A stretch of 64,000 nt of DNA from Neoceratodus forsteri (Eukaryota; Chordata; Ceratodontiformes; Ceratodontidae). The notes below the pieces were generated by a model, which saw only the letters and a program-made list of their open reading frames with translations, ran no database searches and was not told the DNA's origin. The stretch's first letter is position 1. The number at the start of each line of letters is the position of its first letter. Both the position numbers and the translations under genes were made by a program. Shown piece after piece: positions 53,360 through 64,000 of the stretch. The DNA lies in NCBI GenBank assembly GCA_016271365.2, contig CM057449.1:1565334501-1565398500 (forward strand), read 5' to 3'.

Positions 53360-55087
53360 TAAGTTCAGTACTTCACTGCCATTCCTATTATGCATCTCTC
53401 TAACTCATGCAGTACCAATGCCAGTACCAGCAAGCAGACATTCGACATTGACAAATGCTTGTTGAATTATATGGACTATTATGAATTTTAGCTACCCATC
53501 TCATCCTGAGTTGTTCATCTTTGCTTTAAAGAGCCACCGACCCCTCGAAAGTACTTTGAAAAACATATTTTGACTTAAAGCTGCTTTGTATTTTGCATTA
53601 ACTCTGTATTTCTTATTCCTATTATTTATTACTGCGGTCATATGCATGAACACATTTATAATACAATTAACTCTAGTCAGCAAATACCATAACAGAAAAA
53701 TACAAACATTTGTTCTGTAACGAAAGCTTTGTAAACCTTTTAACTTTTGAGAACTTCTGGTAGGCAAGGCATCAAGTCTTGAACCTCTTACTCTCTCCAG
53801 TTAGTGCTAGTGTGTGCCATCTATGACAGTAGCATGCTGCGGTCCCTAATTCTGGACCAGCTAAACCTGTGTGGTATTTTAATGCTTAATTCCCTAACTA
53901 TGGTGGATAGATGTGTGTTTCGCAGATTGTATTACACTGTAACCCGCTGTGTATGTGTGTGTATGGGGGGGTTGGGAGTAAAGGAATGCAGGAGATGTGC
54001 CTAGTCTCAGGCTTGACTATGAGTTATCCATTCTCTTCCGATGCAGCCACCCATCACAACCCATTCTGGATTAGTGTCTTAGTGACTTGGCTCTTGCAGT
54101 GTGTCTTTGGCAGTATGCAAGCTTGCAGCTTGTGAGTCCCCCCAGGAACCATACTTGCTATGGTTCTGCCAGGTTGTGGTTGCCATCTTAGTGTCCTTTC
54201 TGCCCTACTAGTGTGTTCTGCTCCCCTGGTGCCCTAGTCTGGAGAGGACATGAAGAGCCTACTGTTACCATCCCAGTCTCAGTGACAGGGACCCCACCCT
54301 TCAACTGAACGGGTCCATAGGCATCTTTTGGTCCTTTTTATCCCAGACGCAACAGCTCCTTGCATGCCCAGGTGGCTATTGAACATAGTAACACTCCCCA
54401 TATGCTGCCCAAGTGACGTGCCACTCCAGTTCTCCATATTAGGCATAATGTTTGCCTTTGAGCTAGTCTACGTGAAGGGCAAGATAAGGGCAGAGGTGCT
54501 TGAGGTGCTTAAGCCAGCTAGACTGTAGTGTGTAGGTGTGTCCTGGGAGTATTGAGTCTCTGCCTCTGAGTCCTGGGGTTCCCTGTTCCTGTCTTTGTTG
54601 AAGCTGTTGGGTCTAGGTCTGTGAGGCAATGGTCCATTTCTGTTCCTGTGTTTGGCCCCTCTGTTAGCCCTCTTTGATTTTGAGACCTACCAGTCCATGT
54701 CTTGGGTTTGCTCCTCCAGGAGTTTACTCGGGCACTGTGATTTTGGTGGGGCCCAGATCTGGAGACTGCCTATTTGAGATACTGTTGCTGCTCCTTTCAC
54801 TGTGGTCCCTATTTCAGATCCCTTATCTGGCCAGTTTCTTTGTATTTATCCAGCTGCCTCTTCTGGGGTCCAAAACTTGTTGGGAATCCCATTCCTGACT
54901 ATTCTGAGTGTAGCAGGGTATTGAAGGTGATGGGGAATTCCCAGCAACTGAAATTGTTATTTTTAATTTTTTTTTACTTCTGTGAAGCCTTTGTGTCAAG
55001 AGTGGCAGTTAACCATTGTTGTGCTGCTGGTGTGTAGATACGTCCTAAAAACCTATACATTCTAAATCTTTTGGCAGCCTAAGGGTT
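53360..55087. other. unannotated interval
   Basis: No coding similarity that I recognise. Open frames here are short and lack family motifs. Confidence 0.35.
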
Positions 55088-57617
55088 AAAAGGAGACGTC
55101 ATTGAATATGTATTTATTTAGCTTTTGTCTACCGGGTAAGTACACTAGACTAGTATTATGCCTATTTTCAGGAATGACCCGGGAGAATACAACATGGGGA
55201 ATACAGATAAGGTACAATGAGGATGAATAGCATATTACATTAAATAAGCAAACATGTGGGAAAAGAAATGCATGAATTGACAACAGTACAACGTATGGGA
55301 AAGAAATACATAATTGACAATAGGAGGAACTATATAGGAGTGGAGTACTATCCATGGAGTAGATTGGTCACAATATAACTTATAACTTTATAGTTAGGCA
55401 ATCCCTGGGAACTAGCAGGTTCAACTGACAGATTATTTATAGGTCATCAATTATCTAGGATATACAGGTTAGGCAGTACCAGGATAATAGAGAATAAGCA
55501 GTACTACCTATACTTGGGACGAGGCGGTACTACCTATGCCCAGGGTGCTATGCAGTGGACACAGAAGATGCCCACAAATTGAGAAAATGGGTAGTTGAGA
55601 ATAGAGTAGATAGAAATCATTTGAGCTGTGGGAAGTATCAACAGCTTTGGTAGAGGCGGCTTAGGTAAGATTACTGGCAGTTTGATACATTACTCTAGGG
55701 AGGCTTGGGACAGTCACACACTGATGCTAATTTCAGGAAACCCCACAGGGAAGTGCGAAAACTCTGATAGGAGGGGGCCGAATGGATATAACCGGGGAGG
55801 GAGTTCCAGAGTCTGGGCGCGCATACGGCAAAGCCACGATCCCCATGAGGGTACGGGTGGAGGGGACTTTAAGCATCCCTGCAGTCAGGGACCTAAGATG
55901 GTAGGGAGTAGGGTCCATTTGTGGTAGAAGCAGGGCCAGCCCCTGAGGGATGCCGGTTTTAACCACTTTCCCCGAGAGGCATCCCACCCTGAACTCCAGG
56001 TATCTGGCTGGGGAGAGCCAGCAGAGTTTGTCGTATAACTCACATTGGTGGGTGAGTCGGGGAGCAGCCAGAGCAAAATGACAGATGTTACTATATGCAG
56101 TGTTCTACCGAGAGGAGATGAATTTAGGGACCGAACAAATAGATGCAGACCATAGCTGAGGGAGGAAGAAGCACACTCTCGAGGGCAAGTCTAGCGCGAG
56201 ATGGTTGTACTTGGCCCTATAGGCCAGGCCAAGCTTACTGTTCACTGCCCTGCAGATGTTTAGGCTATGACTCCCCATATCAAGTTGGGGGTCAAGTGTA
56301 ACCCCAAGGTATTTGATTGAGTTCACAATAGGTAGCGAGGGGCCATCAACACTGATGATGTTTAGCAAGGCCGACGAGGTTTTGATTTTGGCCGTGGAGC
56401 CAAAGAGCATAGCTTGCGTATTTTTCAGGTTCAGGACCAGTTTGTGGTTAGTAACCCAGGACAAGACATTGTTAAAGTTGTCGGACAAGCACTGGTTTAG
56501 GGCGGTGGCATTTTGGGAGTGAGCCAGTATCACCAGGTCATCCACATACATGGTAGCTCAGCAGTTGGTAGTCACCATGGATAGTTGATTGATAAAGAGG
56601 GAGAAGAGGAGGGGGCCCAGTTCCGAGCCCTGAGGGACTCCGGAGGTCACCAGCCGGGGCTCAGAGAGGACCTTGTTGAAGCAGGTTCGCTGCTTTCTAC
56701 CATTCAGGTAGCCCGCTAGCCATTTCATGGCATGGGGAGAGAGTCCAAGTGACCACAGCTGTGCTCCAAGCAGTTCATGGTCAACAAGGTCAAAGGCTTT
56801 GGACAGGTCGATAAATATGGCACCAGAGAGTTTGCCCTGGTCCATGGCTGTCCTGATACTTGATGTAACCGAGATCAAGGCAGTGGTGGTGCTGTGTCCC
56901 TTTCGAAAGCCATGCTGGGCCGGGGACAACAGCTCATGGGAATGGATGAACTCCGAGAGCTGCTCGGCCACTACCTTTTCGAGGAGCTTACTAAGGGATG
57001 GGAGAATAGCAATCGGACGATAATTATCTGCCAATTTAGGATTGCCCTGCTTCAGTACAGGGACTATCCTCGCCTCCTTCCAGCTATCAGGGATTATCCC
57101 CGATCCAAGGGATAGATTAAAGATGTGGGCTACTGGGGAGGCAATGTGTGCAGCACCAAGCTTTAGAAGCTTAGGATCCAGGTTGTCAAGGCCTGGGCTA
57201 GAGTACTGGGAGAGGCCGGCTAGGTGTCTTTGCATGTCCTGGACTGATACAGCCCTGAGGTAAAACATTTGCCGAGAAGGGTGATGCTTCTGCCACGTGG
57301 AGGGGGGGGAGGAGCGAGCTCTCACCAGCTGGGAAGAGAGAAGTGAAGGCCGAGAGGTCAGTGAAGTGAGTATTTAGGGAGTTGGCTATGGTATGTGGAT
57401 TATTGCATGCAACTCCATTTATGACCATGTCCATGACCCCCAGATGGGAGGACCCACTGACAAGGGATTTAATATCTCTCCAAAACCTCCTGGGATCACT
57501 GGCAGAGCTAAGTAGGGTGGACTTGCAAAAGTCACTTTTTGCAACCCTGATAGCCTTTTTGCACTGGTTCCTGAGATGCCTGTATCTTTGAAAAATAGAT
57601 GTAGATTTTAAGTCCAT
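55088..57617 (-). mobile_element. L2/Rex1-like LINE, relatively well preserved
   Basis: The 3' end lies at about 55088 (reverse complement of ATGTATTTATTTAGCTTTTG), the coding part at 56105-57617 with its C-terminus to about 55740, and a UTR between. It is 5' truncated at about 57617, where L1 ORF1 sequence begins. A short tip of the same family is at 42765. Confidence 0.85.
55740..57617 (-). pseudogene. LINE ORF2: linker, RT and C-terminus
   Basis: Order on the minus strand: RRFWRDIKSLVSGSSHLG (linker, about 57480), SSPGLDNLDPKLLKLGAAHI, IPDSWKEARIVPVLKQGNPK, YRPIAILPSLSKLLEKVV, QHGFRKGHSTTTALI, GAIFIDLSKAFDLVDHELLG (motif A), VTSGVPQGSELGPLLFSLFI (motif B), then MYVDDLVILAHSQ (motif C, YVDD). 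LVLNLKNTQAMLFGS and IKYLGVTLDPQLDMGSHS follow. A single stop (TGA at about 56562) separates motif B from motif C in the same frame, and another frame break occurs at about 57250. After 56105 the C-terminal LSPARYLEFRVGCL and LRSLTAGMLKVP continue. The enzyme would perform target-primed reverse transcription. It is the least damaged RT in the window. Confidence 0.9.
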
Positions 57618-57624
57618 TCCAAGT

Positions 57625-58150
57625 CAGAGGACCCCACCCTTGGCCAGGGACAAAAGTTTCTCTTTATCTAGGAAATGTAGAAATTTGGCCAGTATTGGTT
57701 TAGGTCATCCTCCTTGCTGAGATGAGGGGTACCAGGGTTCTGTGAGCCCATTCAATCTCTAGGGTCAGTCTCCAGTTGAGTTAGAGTAGCTTTGGTATCT
57801 CCTGTTGTAGAAAAGCCAACACATCTCTGTTCTCAGCACTGTCTGGGAATCCTATGAAATGAAGGTTATATCTGTGGCTGCAGTTTTCTGCATCTTAAGC
57901 TCTGTTCCAAAGCAGCCCACACAAGCCTTTCTAGTCCTTGTATTCTTCCCTCATGCGTTGTATCCTTGTCAGCAATGCGTAACAGGAATGTTTCAGTGTC
58001 TTTGGCTTGTTGGGTTAAGGTCTGCATTTTATCCTCCTGTATTGCCATAGCTGATTTAAAAGTGCTAATCTCTTTTAGCGTCATTTGTAGAAGTCCTTAA
58101 TCTTGATGGTGTCAGTGAGCAAGGATGGTGTGTGAGCTGCTGCCATTTCT
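57625..58150 (-). pseudogene. L1-like ORF1 fragment
   Basis: The minus strand reads MAIQEDKMQTLTQQAKDTET and EGRIQGLERLVWAALEQSLR (coiled coil), then broken frames resembling the L1 ORF1 RRM domain. The latter show IEW-type and HRTL-type blocks and a KRNFCP-type end near 57650. The LINE at 57617 directly abuts it, probably inserted into this L1. ORF1 proteins are RNA-binding trimers. Confidence 0.65.
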
Positions 58151-58483
58151 GTGGCTGGGAGTTTCTGTCAGAACTGCCATGTCTTTTTTGTGATATCTCA
58201 GGAATGCCACAGTAGAAATAAAACAAAACTGAGAATTTGTTAGAACCAAATTTCCTCTTTCACACAATGTCTGCTTTGTACAGGTTCATGCGCTGGTTCC
58301 ACAGAAAAGAAACAAATTATTTAGTGGAATATTGGAGCTCTTGTTTCAAGTGGCCACCTTGGTCGTGTGCTGCACATGCGTCCTGCTTTCTTTGACTTTT
58401 ATATTTTTAGTTAGCCTGTTGCATTTCCCCTACGTTTCTTTGTACAACACACTTGGGGAGTTACGCAAGCAATAACTCATGAC

Positions 58484-58559
58484 GAGGTGTGGGTTATCTC
58501 CTGATAAGAGCATGCCCAGGTGCAGTATCGTGCTCTTATCAGGAGATAACCCACACCTC
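58484..58559. repeat. Perfect 29-bp hairpin
   Basis: GAGGTGTGGGTTATCTCC, TGATAAGAGCA (58484-58512) and its exact complement (58531-58559) flank an 18-base loop. The flanks are not obviously repeated. Confidence 0.9.
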
Positions 58560-61500
58560 TGTGCTTGTAAAATGGGTGTTAAAGTATTAAAAAAAGAAAA
58601 AAAAAGAAAAAAGAAGAACTGAAAAGTTAGAAATATAAAAATGGGGCTTCAGTGGGTTAAATATTGAAAAAATAGTCCCACTATTAAAAGTTGTATTTAT
58701 TGGCATGAGAGGGTTTCCTTCTTATTTTTGAGATAGAAAGTAGAAAAACAGCAGATTGTGTATGTAAGGTCCACCTCACTGCTAAAGTTCTAAACATGTA
58801 ACGTTTTTATTTATTGGTTTATCTATGTGGGAGTAGTGACTGACAGTGAGTGGCCATTTTGTGTGAGTTACAGCGTGGATTAGCGAGTGTCATAACGAGT
58901 GTTTGTGACTTTGGGTACAATTTGATGTTTTTATGTGACCTCAGGTCTACACACATGAAGAAAACATTTTTTTTCTTTTACTTTTATCTTCCTTTGTTAG
59001 TCCAAGTCTCACATCAGCGTCAGTTCACTATCATCGAGTGTGACCATGTGAGACCGCGATAAAGAGGCATTTGAATGTGGAAAATGGAGATTACTTTCGG
59101 CTTTGTGCAGTAAAGTACAGGTTACATTTCTTTATTTTTAAGCATTGATTTATTTATATTTGGTGAGGCAAGACTGCAAGGCATGGGGGAATGAAATGGG
59201 AAGCATGAACTGAAAGTCATCTGCACGAGTGCTTCCCATTTCAGCTGTTTGCGCTTTCCGTTTCAGCGGTCACGTGTCACTGAGGCATTTTGGTGAATGT
59301 AAGACAAAAGAAAAAATGGATTACAGTTTTCGTTTTGTGTGAGGATTTTGAATTGTAGCAATTTTCAGTGTGAAGGCATAGAAGGAGTATTACTGGCAGT
59401 GCTATCGAGAGTGCGAGTGGGGCAGCCTGTAGAAAAATGGTAGGAAGCTTTACTCGATTATGTTTTTTTGTTTATAGTGGCCAGAGGTCAGTGATACGCT
59501 ACTGTTATGGGGCTGTAGGGAGAGGATTAATGCCAATTGTGTATGATACATGCTGATAAGGACATGGCTCTGAAGGGCTATTAGCCAATCAGAGTTCTGT
59601 ATTTTAAAATCCCGTTTTATAAAGTTCAAGATAACACTTTGTAATGGGTTCTGGTGTATTTTGATATCTCCTCTCCATGTACGTGAGAAGTCAATATCTG
59701 TACTCCATGTACATCAGAGAGCTGTAATTTTCTGTTGGGTTGGGTGGTCAATTACGATGACTAGGTCTTCTGGATTTACAGTTTCCATTGTCACAATCAT
59801 GTGTACCCTAACTTTGGCAAAAAACAGGGTACTTTAATGTGTGAGTAAAGTCAGCTGCTTTGATACTGTCCTGGGGTAGGGGGGTGGGTTGCCTTTCTGG
59901 CAGGGTGCTAGGTGGACTTGGTAAAGGGAAGCAGAGTACATGAAACACTTACGTACTACTTCATAACCACCTTTGTCTAGAATTCAGCTGTAATGTTCTT
60001 CTGTGCGCGCTCTCTCTCTCTCTCTCTGTCTCTCAGAAATAAATTCCGGTTGATACAATGTAGAAAATTCCCTTCTAATGATTTAACTTTTGGCCCCATC
60101 GGATCAAACATAGTTTAATACTTCATTGTCACTGGTAACTAAAAGCATCCCATAGACTGATGTGATTATTTTTAAGTGAGAAACTCGGAAGGATTTGCAA
60201 AGACAAAGAAAGAGCCACACATACTTTTGATGCCAGTGCTGAACAGGACAGGGCAGAGCTTGCGTGTTAAAAATGAAAGCACACACATGTCTGCAGTTTC
60301 CTACTGCAGATTCCAGGCCAATTTACTGTACATCTTTATTTTATTGAGCTATTTTTGGGTGTTTATCTTGGTAAAAATCTTCTCCTCTGTTGCTATACAA
60401 AGTCAATTTATTTCTAAAAGCAGTGTCACAGAGAGGCTGGAACATCTTGTTATGCACTGTTATCTTCTCCTGAGTGCCTAGATTAATTTGCACTTCAAAT
60501 AATTTATAGGCAGTATATTAATTGACAAGCTACTGAGCTCTGATTCAGCTTCCTTTTAAACAACTCAAATCGTTGTCCTAGATCTTTCAATAGATGAAAA
60601 AGCAGCCGTGTTCCTTTGTAGCATTATATGTTGCTGCCAGCAGCAACGGCGGCAGCACAGCACCTATAAATAAAGCCCTTTACCCAGATAACGTTTTGAT
60701 CGCTATTATCCATAAACCTAGACAGGTGCCTGGGGAAGAGGGGGGAGGTTAAATAAGTAGTTTCCGACCACTTCTACCTTAGGCAGCAGAAGTTCCTGTT
60801 GTTTAAGACTTGACTATTGTGCAAGGGTACAAGAAGAAGAGGCTAATAAAAACTTGAACTTCTGTGTGGAAAAAGCAAGGCTTTTGGAAATACGGCTGTG
60901 GTTATATTATTTTCACCTCTTTGATCTTACTTGCAACCCGAAAAGAAACATTTTCCCCCACTGCAGATTTTCCTTGTTCATTTTCAGACTCTGTAGTTGC
61001 ATGTATGGGATAACACATGACTGTGTGTATAGCTGTGGGGAAATAATGCACACCTTGGGTGTTCATAGACAGGAGGCATAGCCAAGTAGCATTAGCATCC
61101 AGGGTGTGCATGTTATGCCTTATAGTATTATGTTTTTGCTGCTGTTCTGTACCTTTTATGTTTTATTATGACCTAGCAGACTATATACTATTGTAATTTA
61201 TACTATTCCCCACTCTGTATACTTGTCAGCACTGTGATTTTTCTGTACTGCAACTGTCCTAACCAGGACCTCCTTACAAATTAGCTTTGCTTAGTGTAGC
61301 GATTCTTCCTGGTAAAACAAGTAGAATGAAATATTTTTCTGTTGACCTTTATGTTCTCTTTTGGTCAGATCCCCCTCCATGCCCTTTTCCAACAATTTTT
61401 CAGTCCCAACAACCCATCGCTGTACCTCTTCTTGCAAGACTATTCCCTCCCATGGCATAGCTGTTGGAGGAGGCTTTCTTGTTTCCTCATCTGTAACAGA

Positions 61501-62339
61501 ATCTGATCAGTGCAGATTGAAGCTCAGGGTCTGGGAGTGGCAAGGCCATCACCCTGATGGCTGCAGTTTTTATCTCCTCTGTAACCCCTGAATCCTCCCT
61601 CCACCATGATGTCACATATAGATTTTGTTGGCCTTGCATGTTATAGCAGCTCTGTGTCAGCACCTGCTCTTGCAAAAGCGCAAGTGTCATGAGGGGTCAC
61701 TATGACAGGGTGCAGTGATGTCAAGCCCTCCCTGGATTGGGCTGGGATACACTGCGCTTGGTAACAATTACCCCAATGCTGGCCATCTGACCCCAGCACC
61801 TGAATTTACTCCTTATCCCTGGTCACCAGCACAGAAATGCAACACACTTATGCAGAGCCCTCAGGTGCCCCAGTTCTCCTAAATGTTGATGGTCATGTGG
61901 TGTTCTAGGCTTTGATCAATTGTTGAAAACAGCCTTGGTATTCTAACTTTGGCACCCCTTTCCTAAGATGATTTGTTGGTAAGTAAATTTCCTTGCCTTA
62001 CAAGACATTGCTGAAGTTCAGGTGAGGCCAACTGTGCTTCGAGCAGTTTTTCAGACCCTAGAAGCATGACTCAAACAATCATCCAAGTTTCAGGAGACTT
62101 TCTACCCTAATGTTGCATTTCAGACTTCCGATGATGTCACCTACCTTGAAGGCAGCTTACCCCATGGCTCCAACTACCCTCTCTTCCATCAAAATATATT
62201 CTTGACGTAGAAGCTTAATTTAGGTAATTTTCTCAGTGCCAGAGGTAACTGTAATGGGATTCTCTACAGAGAAACAAGAATGAAGTTCATTCAAAGACCA
62301 TACCATGGAGATCAGTCCTGAAACACAGCAGCCCCAGAA
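58560..62339. other. mostly unannotated; small hairpin and (TC)n
   Basis: GAAATGGGAAGCA (59193-59205) and TGCTTCCCATTTC (59230-59242) are exact complements. A MITE-like fragment lies at 59573-59629 and a (CT)n run at 60008-60027. I see no exon or LINE motif in the rest. Confidence 0.4.
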
Positions 62340-62848
62340 ATTTACCCTTGCTAGCCTTCGATTGCAGGCTTGGCTCTGGTGCTGAAGAGGAGGACTCCGA
62401 TTCAGGATACAACATATCCTTCAACAGAGCTAGCTCAGAGAAGATCCTATGCACGCTGCACGGGATCAGTAGCAATGCCAAAGACATCAAGCAGGGCTTT
62501 AAAATGCTCGAGCAGCGAGCTACAGCAGCTGAGGAGGTGATGATGAGGAGTGAGATGCATAAGGCTTGCCTAGACCATGAGCTCCTGTACCTTTGTCAGC
62601 AAGAGGGAGAACTTATAGAGAGAGCTGAGGATGCGGAGGCCAGATCTCCGAGGAGAAGACTGTGGCTGTTCGGTTTTGCTGAAGATGCTGAGAAACCTGA
62701 TTTAAATTCATCTAGTGTGACTTGGTTTCAGCAAGAGCTTTCCCTCCCAGAGGTCTTTGGTACAGAAATCAAGAAGGCTTACAGGACCCTTGATCCTAAA
62801 CTGAAACCAGGAGTCCTTCATGGTCCATTATTGTTAAAGGTTTAAAAT
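62340..62848 (+). pseudogene. L1-like ORF1, cut by a SINE
   Basis: The 165-residue frame reads SSNAKDIKQGFKMLEQRATA then ELLYLCQQEGELIERAEDAE (coiled coil). The start of the RRM-like domain follows: RRRLWLFGFAEDAEKPDLNS, VTWFQQELSLPEVFGTEIKK and AYRTLDPKLKPG. R-x-L-x-L-F-G-F and A-(H/Y)-R-x-L are L1 ORF1 landmarks. The frame ends at 62845, just before the SINE at 62861. No ORF2 follows in the window. The frame is open, but it is probably part of a dead copy. Confidence 0.75.
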
Positions 62849-62860
62849 ACCCAGCGAAAA

Positions 62861-63424
62861 TGGCTGGCCCACCGGTGCAGCTGTAGAGTTCCCGCTTGTG
62901 ATGCTGTCGACCCGGATTCAGAAATGAGCCAGTGTCATCAGTGGACCAGCCAGGAGAGGTGAGTGAAGTGTCCAAGTGGATGCTTTCCTCCTCAGGGAGG
63001 GAGGGTGTACAGCCGCTGGTGTACTACCACTACCTGAGTGACCACAGGTGGTGGTGCAGCCGGTGCCATCGGAGCAGGGTGGGAGGATGCCAGGTTCACT
63101 CCGGCACATGCACTTTTCTCCATGTGCACATGTGTGCTGTCCTGCAGGGTGGGAGAAAATCTGGAAATGCCCAACTGTGGCAAGAGGACATCTGGCCCAA
63201 ATCACAGGCCCCGCACCGCTGACCGTGGCATTCACTTACCATGTACCAACTGAGTCTCCATTGATGGAAGGGCCCCCTGGTGGTCCTGCCCAGGGGGCAA
63301 CTCAGGGTGCTATGGAGCCAAGTAAGTCCCGCAAGGCAGATGATGGGACTGGCCGTTGGGGTCAGGACCAGTGGGGGTTAGTTAGCTGTAGGAGGGATAA
63401 AGCACACTAATTCAAAAAGAAAAA
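62861..63424 (+). repeat. tRNA-derived SINE, about 560 bp
   Basis: Head GGCTGGCCCACCGGTGCAGC, then GTCGACCCGGATTCAGAAAT in the B-box position, and an A-rich end at 63414-63424. Flanks CGAAAATGGC and AGAAAAATGCC may be the duplication. It resembles the SINEs at 15671 and 32289 in head layout and length. Confidence 0.7.
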
Positions 63425-63595
63425 TGCCTTGTGAAAGAGTAACTGTTGAAAAAATCGTGGATGTGCATATCCATATAGTAATTATTGTGCAACACCAGGT
63501 TGTGCATTGGAGAAGGAGTAATGTGTGCTCCGGGACAGCCCAGGTTCCAGTTGCCTTGGTGGCCCAGCTAGTTAACGCTGGTTAACATTGCTTCT

Positions 63596-64000
63596 GGAGG
63601 AAATACAGACTTTGCTACAAAAGAGGGCCATATAACCTATGCCAATAGAACAAAGACGGCACACGTGGTTTTACTCTCAGTACTTCCTGGTCCCAAAGTG
63701 GACAGGAGACCTGCATCCTGTCCTGGATCTCTGAGAGCTGAACTTCTTCATAGAGTACAAGTTCAGAATGATCACCTTGCAAGGCCTTCTCCCACAGCTG
63801 CAGGCAGGGGCTTGTTTGTGTTCCCTCAATATGGAGGATGCTTACCTCCTATCACAATCCGGAAGCCTCACAGAAAATACTTGAGGTTCCTGTTTCATGT
63901 GGGACATTACTAATTCAGAGCATTGCCCATTGGCTTGTCTTGAGAGCCACGGGTCTTTACCAAATGCTTGGCAGTAGTGACAGCAGCCCTTCGCAGGAAA
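63596..64000 (+). pseudogene. DIRS-like reverse transcriptase, runs off the window
   Basis: Read with frame changes, the strand gives LLQKRAI, then FYSQYFLVPKWTGDLHPVLD, LNFFIEYKFRMITL, SLNMEDAYLPITIRKPHRKY and LRFLFHVGHY, then RALPIGLS and RVFTKCLAVVTAALRR at the window end. The Y-S-x-Y-F-x-V-P-K, the M-x-(D/E)-A-Y and the P-(F/I)-G-L-S blocks are typical of DIRS1/Ngaro-type RTs, which use a tyrosine recombinase and leave no target duplication. The rest of the element lies beyond 64000. Confidence 0.8.

Noticed and set aside
51215..58150. One L1 spanning ORF1 at 57.6-58.1 kb and ORF2 at 48-51 kb
   Set aside because: The 6.4 kb between them holds satellites and another LINE, and ORF2 starts inside the endonuclease. 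Two separate fragments are more likely, though one heavily invaded copy is not excluded.
1..64000. CRISPR arrays, operons and bacterial-type promoters
   Set aside because: All direct repeats seen are microsatellites, minisatellites or target duplications, and the sequence is clearly eukaryotic.

Overview
This window looks like a stretch of a large, repeat-packed vertebrate genome. CpG is depleted, microsatellites are common, and CR1, L1 and L2/Rex1-like LINEs, a Penelope-like element, a DIRS-like element, a Gmr1-type Gypsy element, tRNA-derived SINEs and several DNA-transposon superfamilies sit nested in each other. I found no convincing host exon, tRNA, rRNA or other cellular gene. The mix (CR1, DIRS, PLE, hAT, MULE and BED-finger elements) fits a non-mammalian vertebrate such as an amphibian; a caecilian is one candidate, but this is a low-confidence guess from repeat content. 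Nearly all long ORFs are decayed pieces of transposable elements, or chance frames.

Layout. 1-10.4 kb: palindromic MITEs, SINEs, a Penelope-type RT fragment (minus), a pogo/Tigger element (minus) split by a SINE, minisatellite, and a CR1 end. 10.45-20.2 kb: one whole Gypsy/Gmr1-like element with two LTRs and a 5-bp target duplication TCCAC. Its gag carries a SCAN-like domain and its integrase lies upstream of the RT. It has been hit by two SINEs, a palindromic ribozyme-like retroinsert and a LINE. 20.2-31 kb: LINE ends, a palindrome, a hAT-like element carrying a LINE tail, a FLYWCH/MULE remnant, and a BED-finger transposon remnant. 31-37.9 kb: two CR1 elements (one with a second CR1 nested in it, one with a SINE in it) and Penelope-like repeats bearing hammerhead-like motifs. 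38-40.1 kb: a hAT-like element holding a 1.6-kb solo LTR. 40-47.7 kb: large palindromes, a 159-bp ribozyme-like insert with a perfect 14-bp duplication, and a second copy of the hAT/LINE chimera. 47.9-51.2 kb: L1 ORF2 (minus) with an internal deletion and a DNA-transposon insertion. 51.5-53.4 kb: minisatellite, satellite and a modular palindrome. 55-58.2 kb: a well-preserved L2/Rex1-like LINE (minus) abutting an L1 ORF1. 58.2-64 kb: hairpins, a second L1 ORF1, a SINE, and a DIRS-like RT running off the right edge.

The nested insertions give a relative history: CR1, Gypsy and hAT hosts were entered later by SINEs, LINE tips, the solo LTR and the ribozyme-like inserts. The strongest candidates for something little described are: the small retroinserts with GAAAC-type ribozyme-like cores and 14-bp duplications; the repeated hAT-bounded LINE tail; a DNA-transposon end joined twice to CR1 at the same 8-mer; and the modular palindrome and satellite block at 52-53.4 kb. 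Target duplications, inverted repeats and motifs were read by eye; family names rest on remembered conserved motifs, not on a search.
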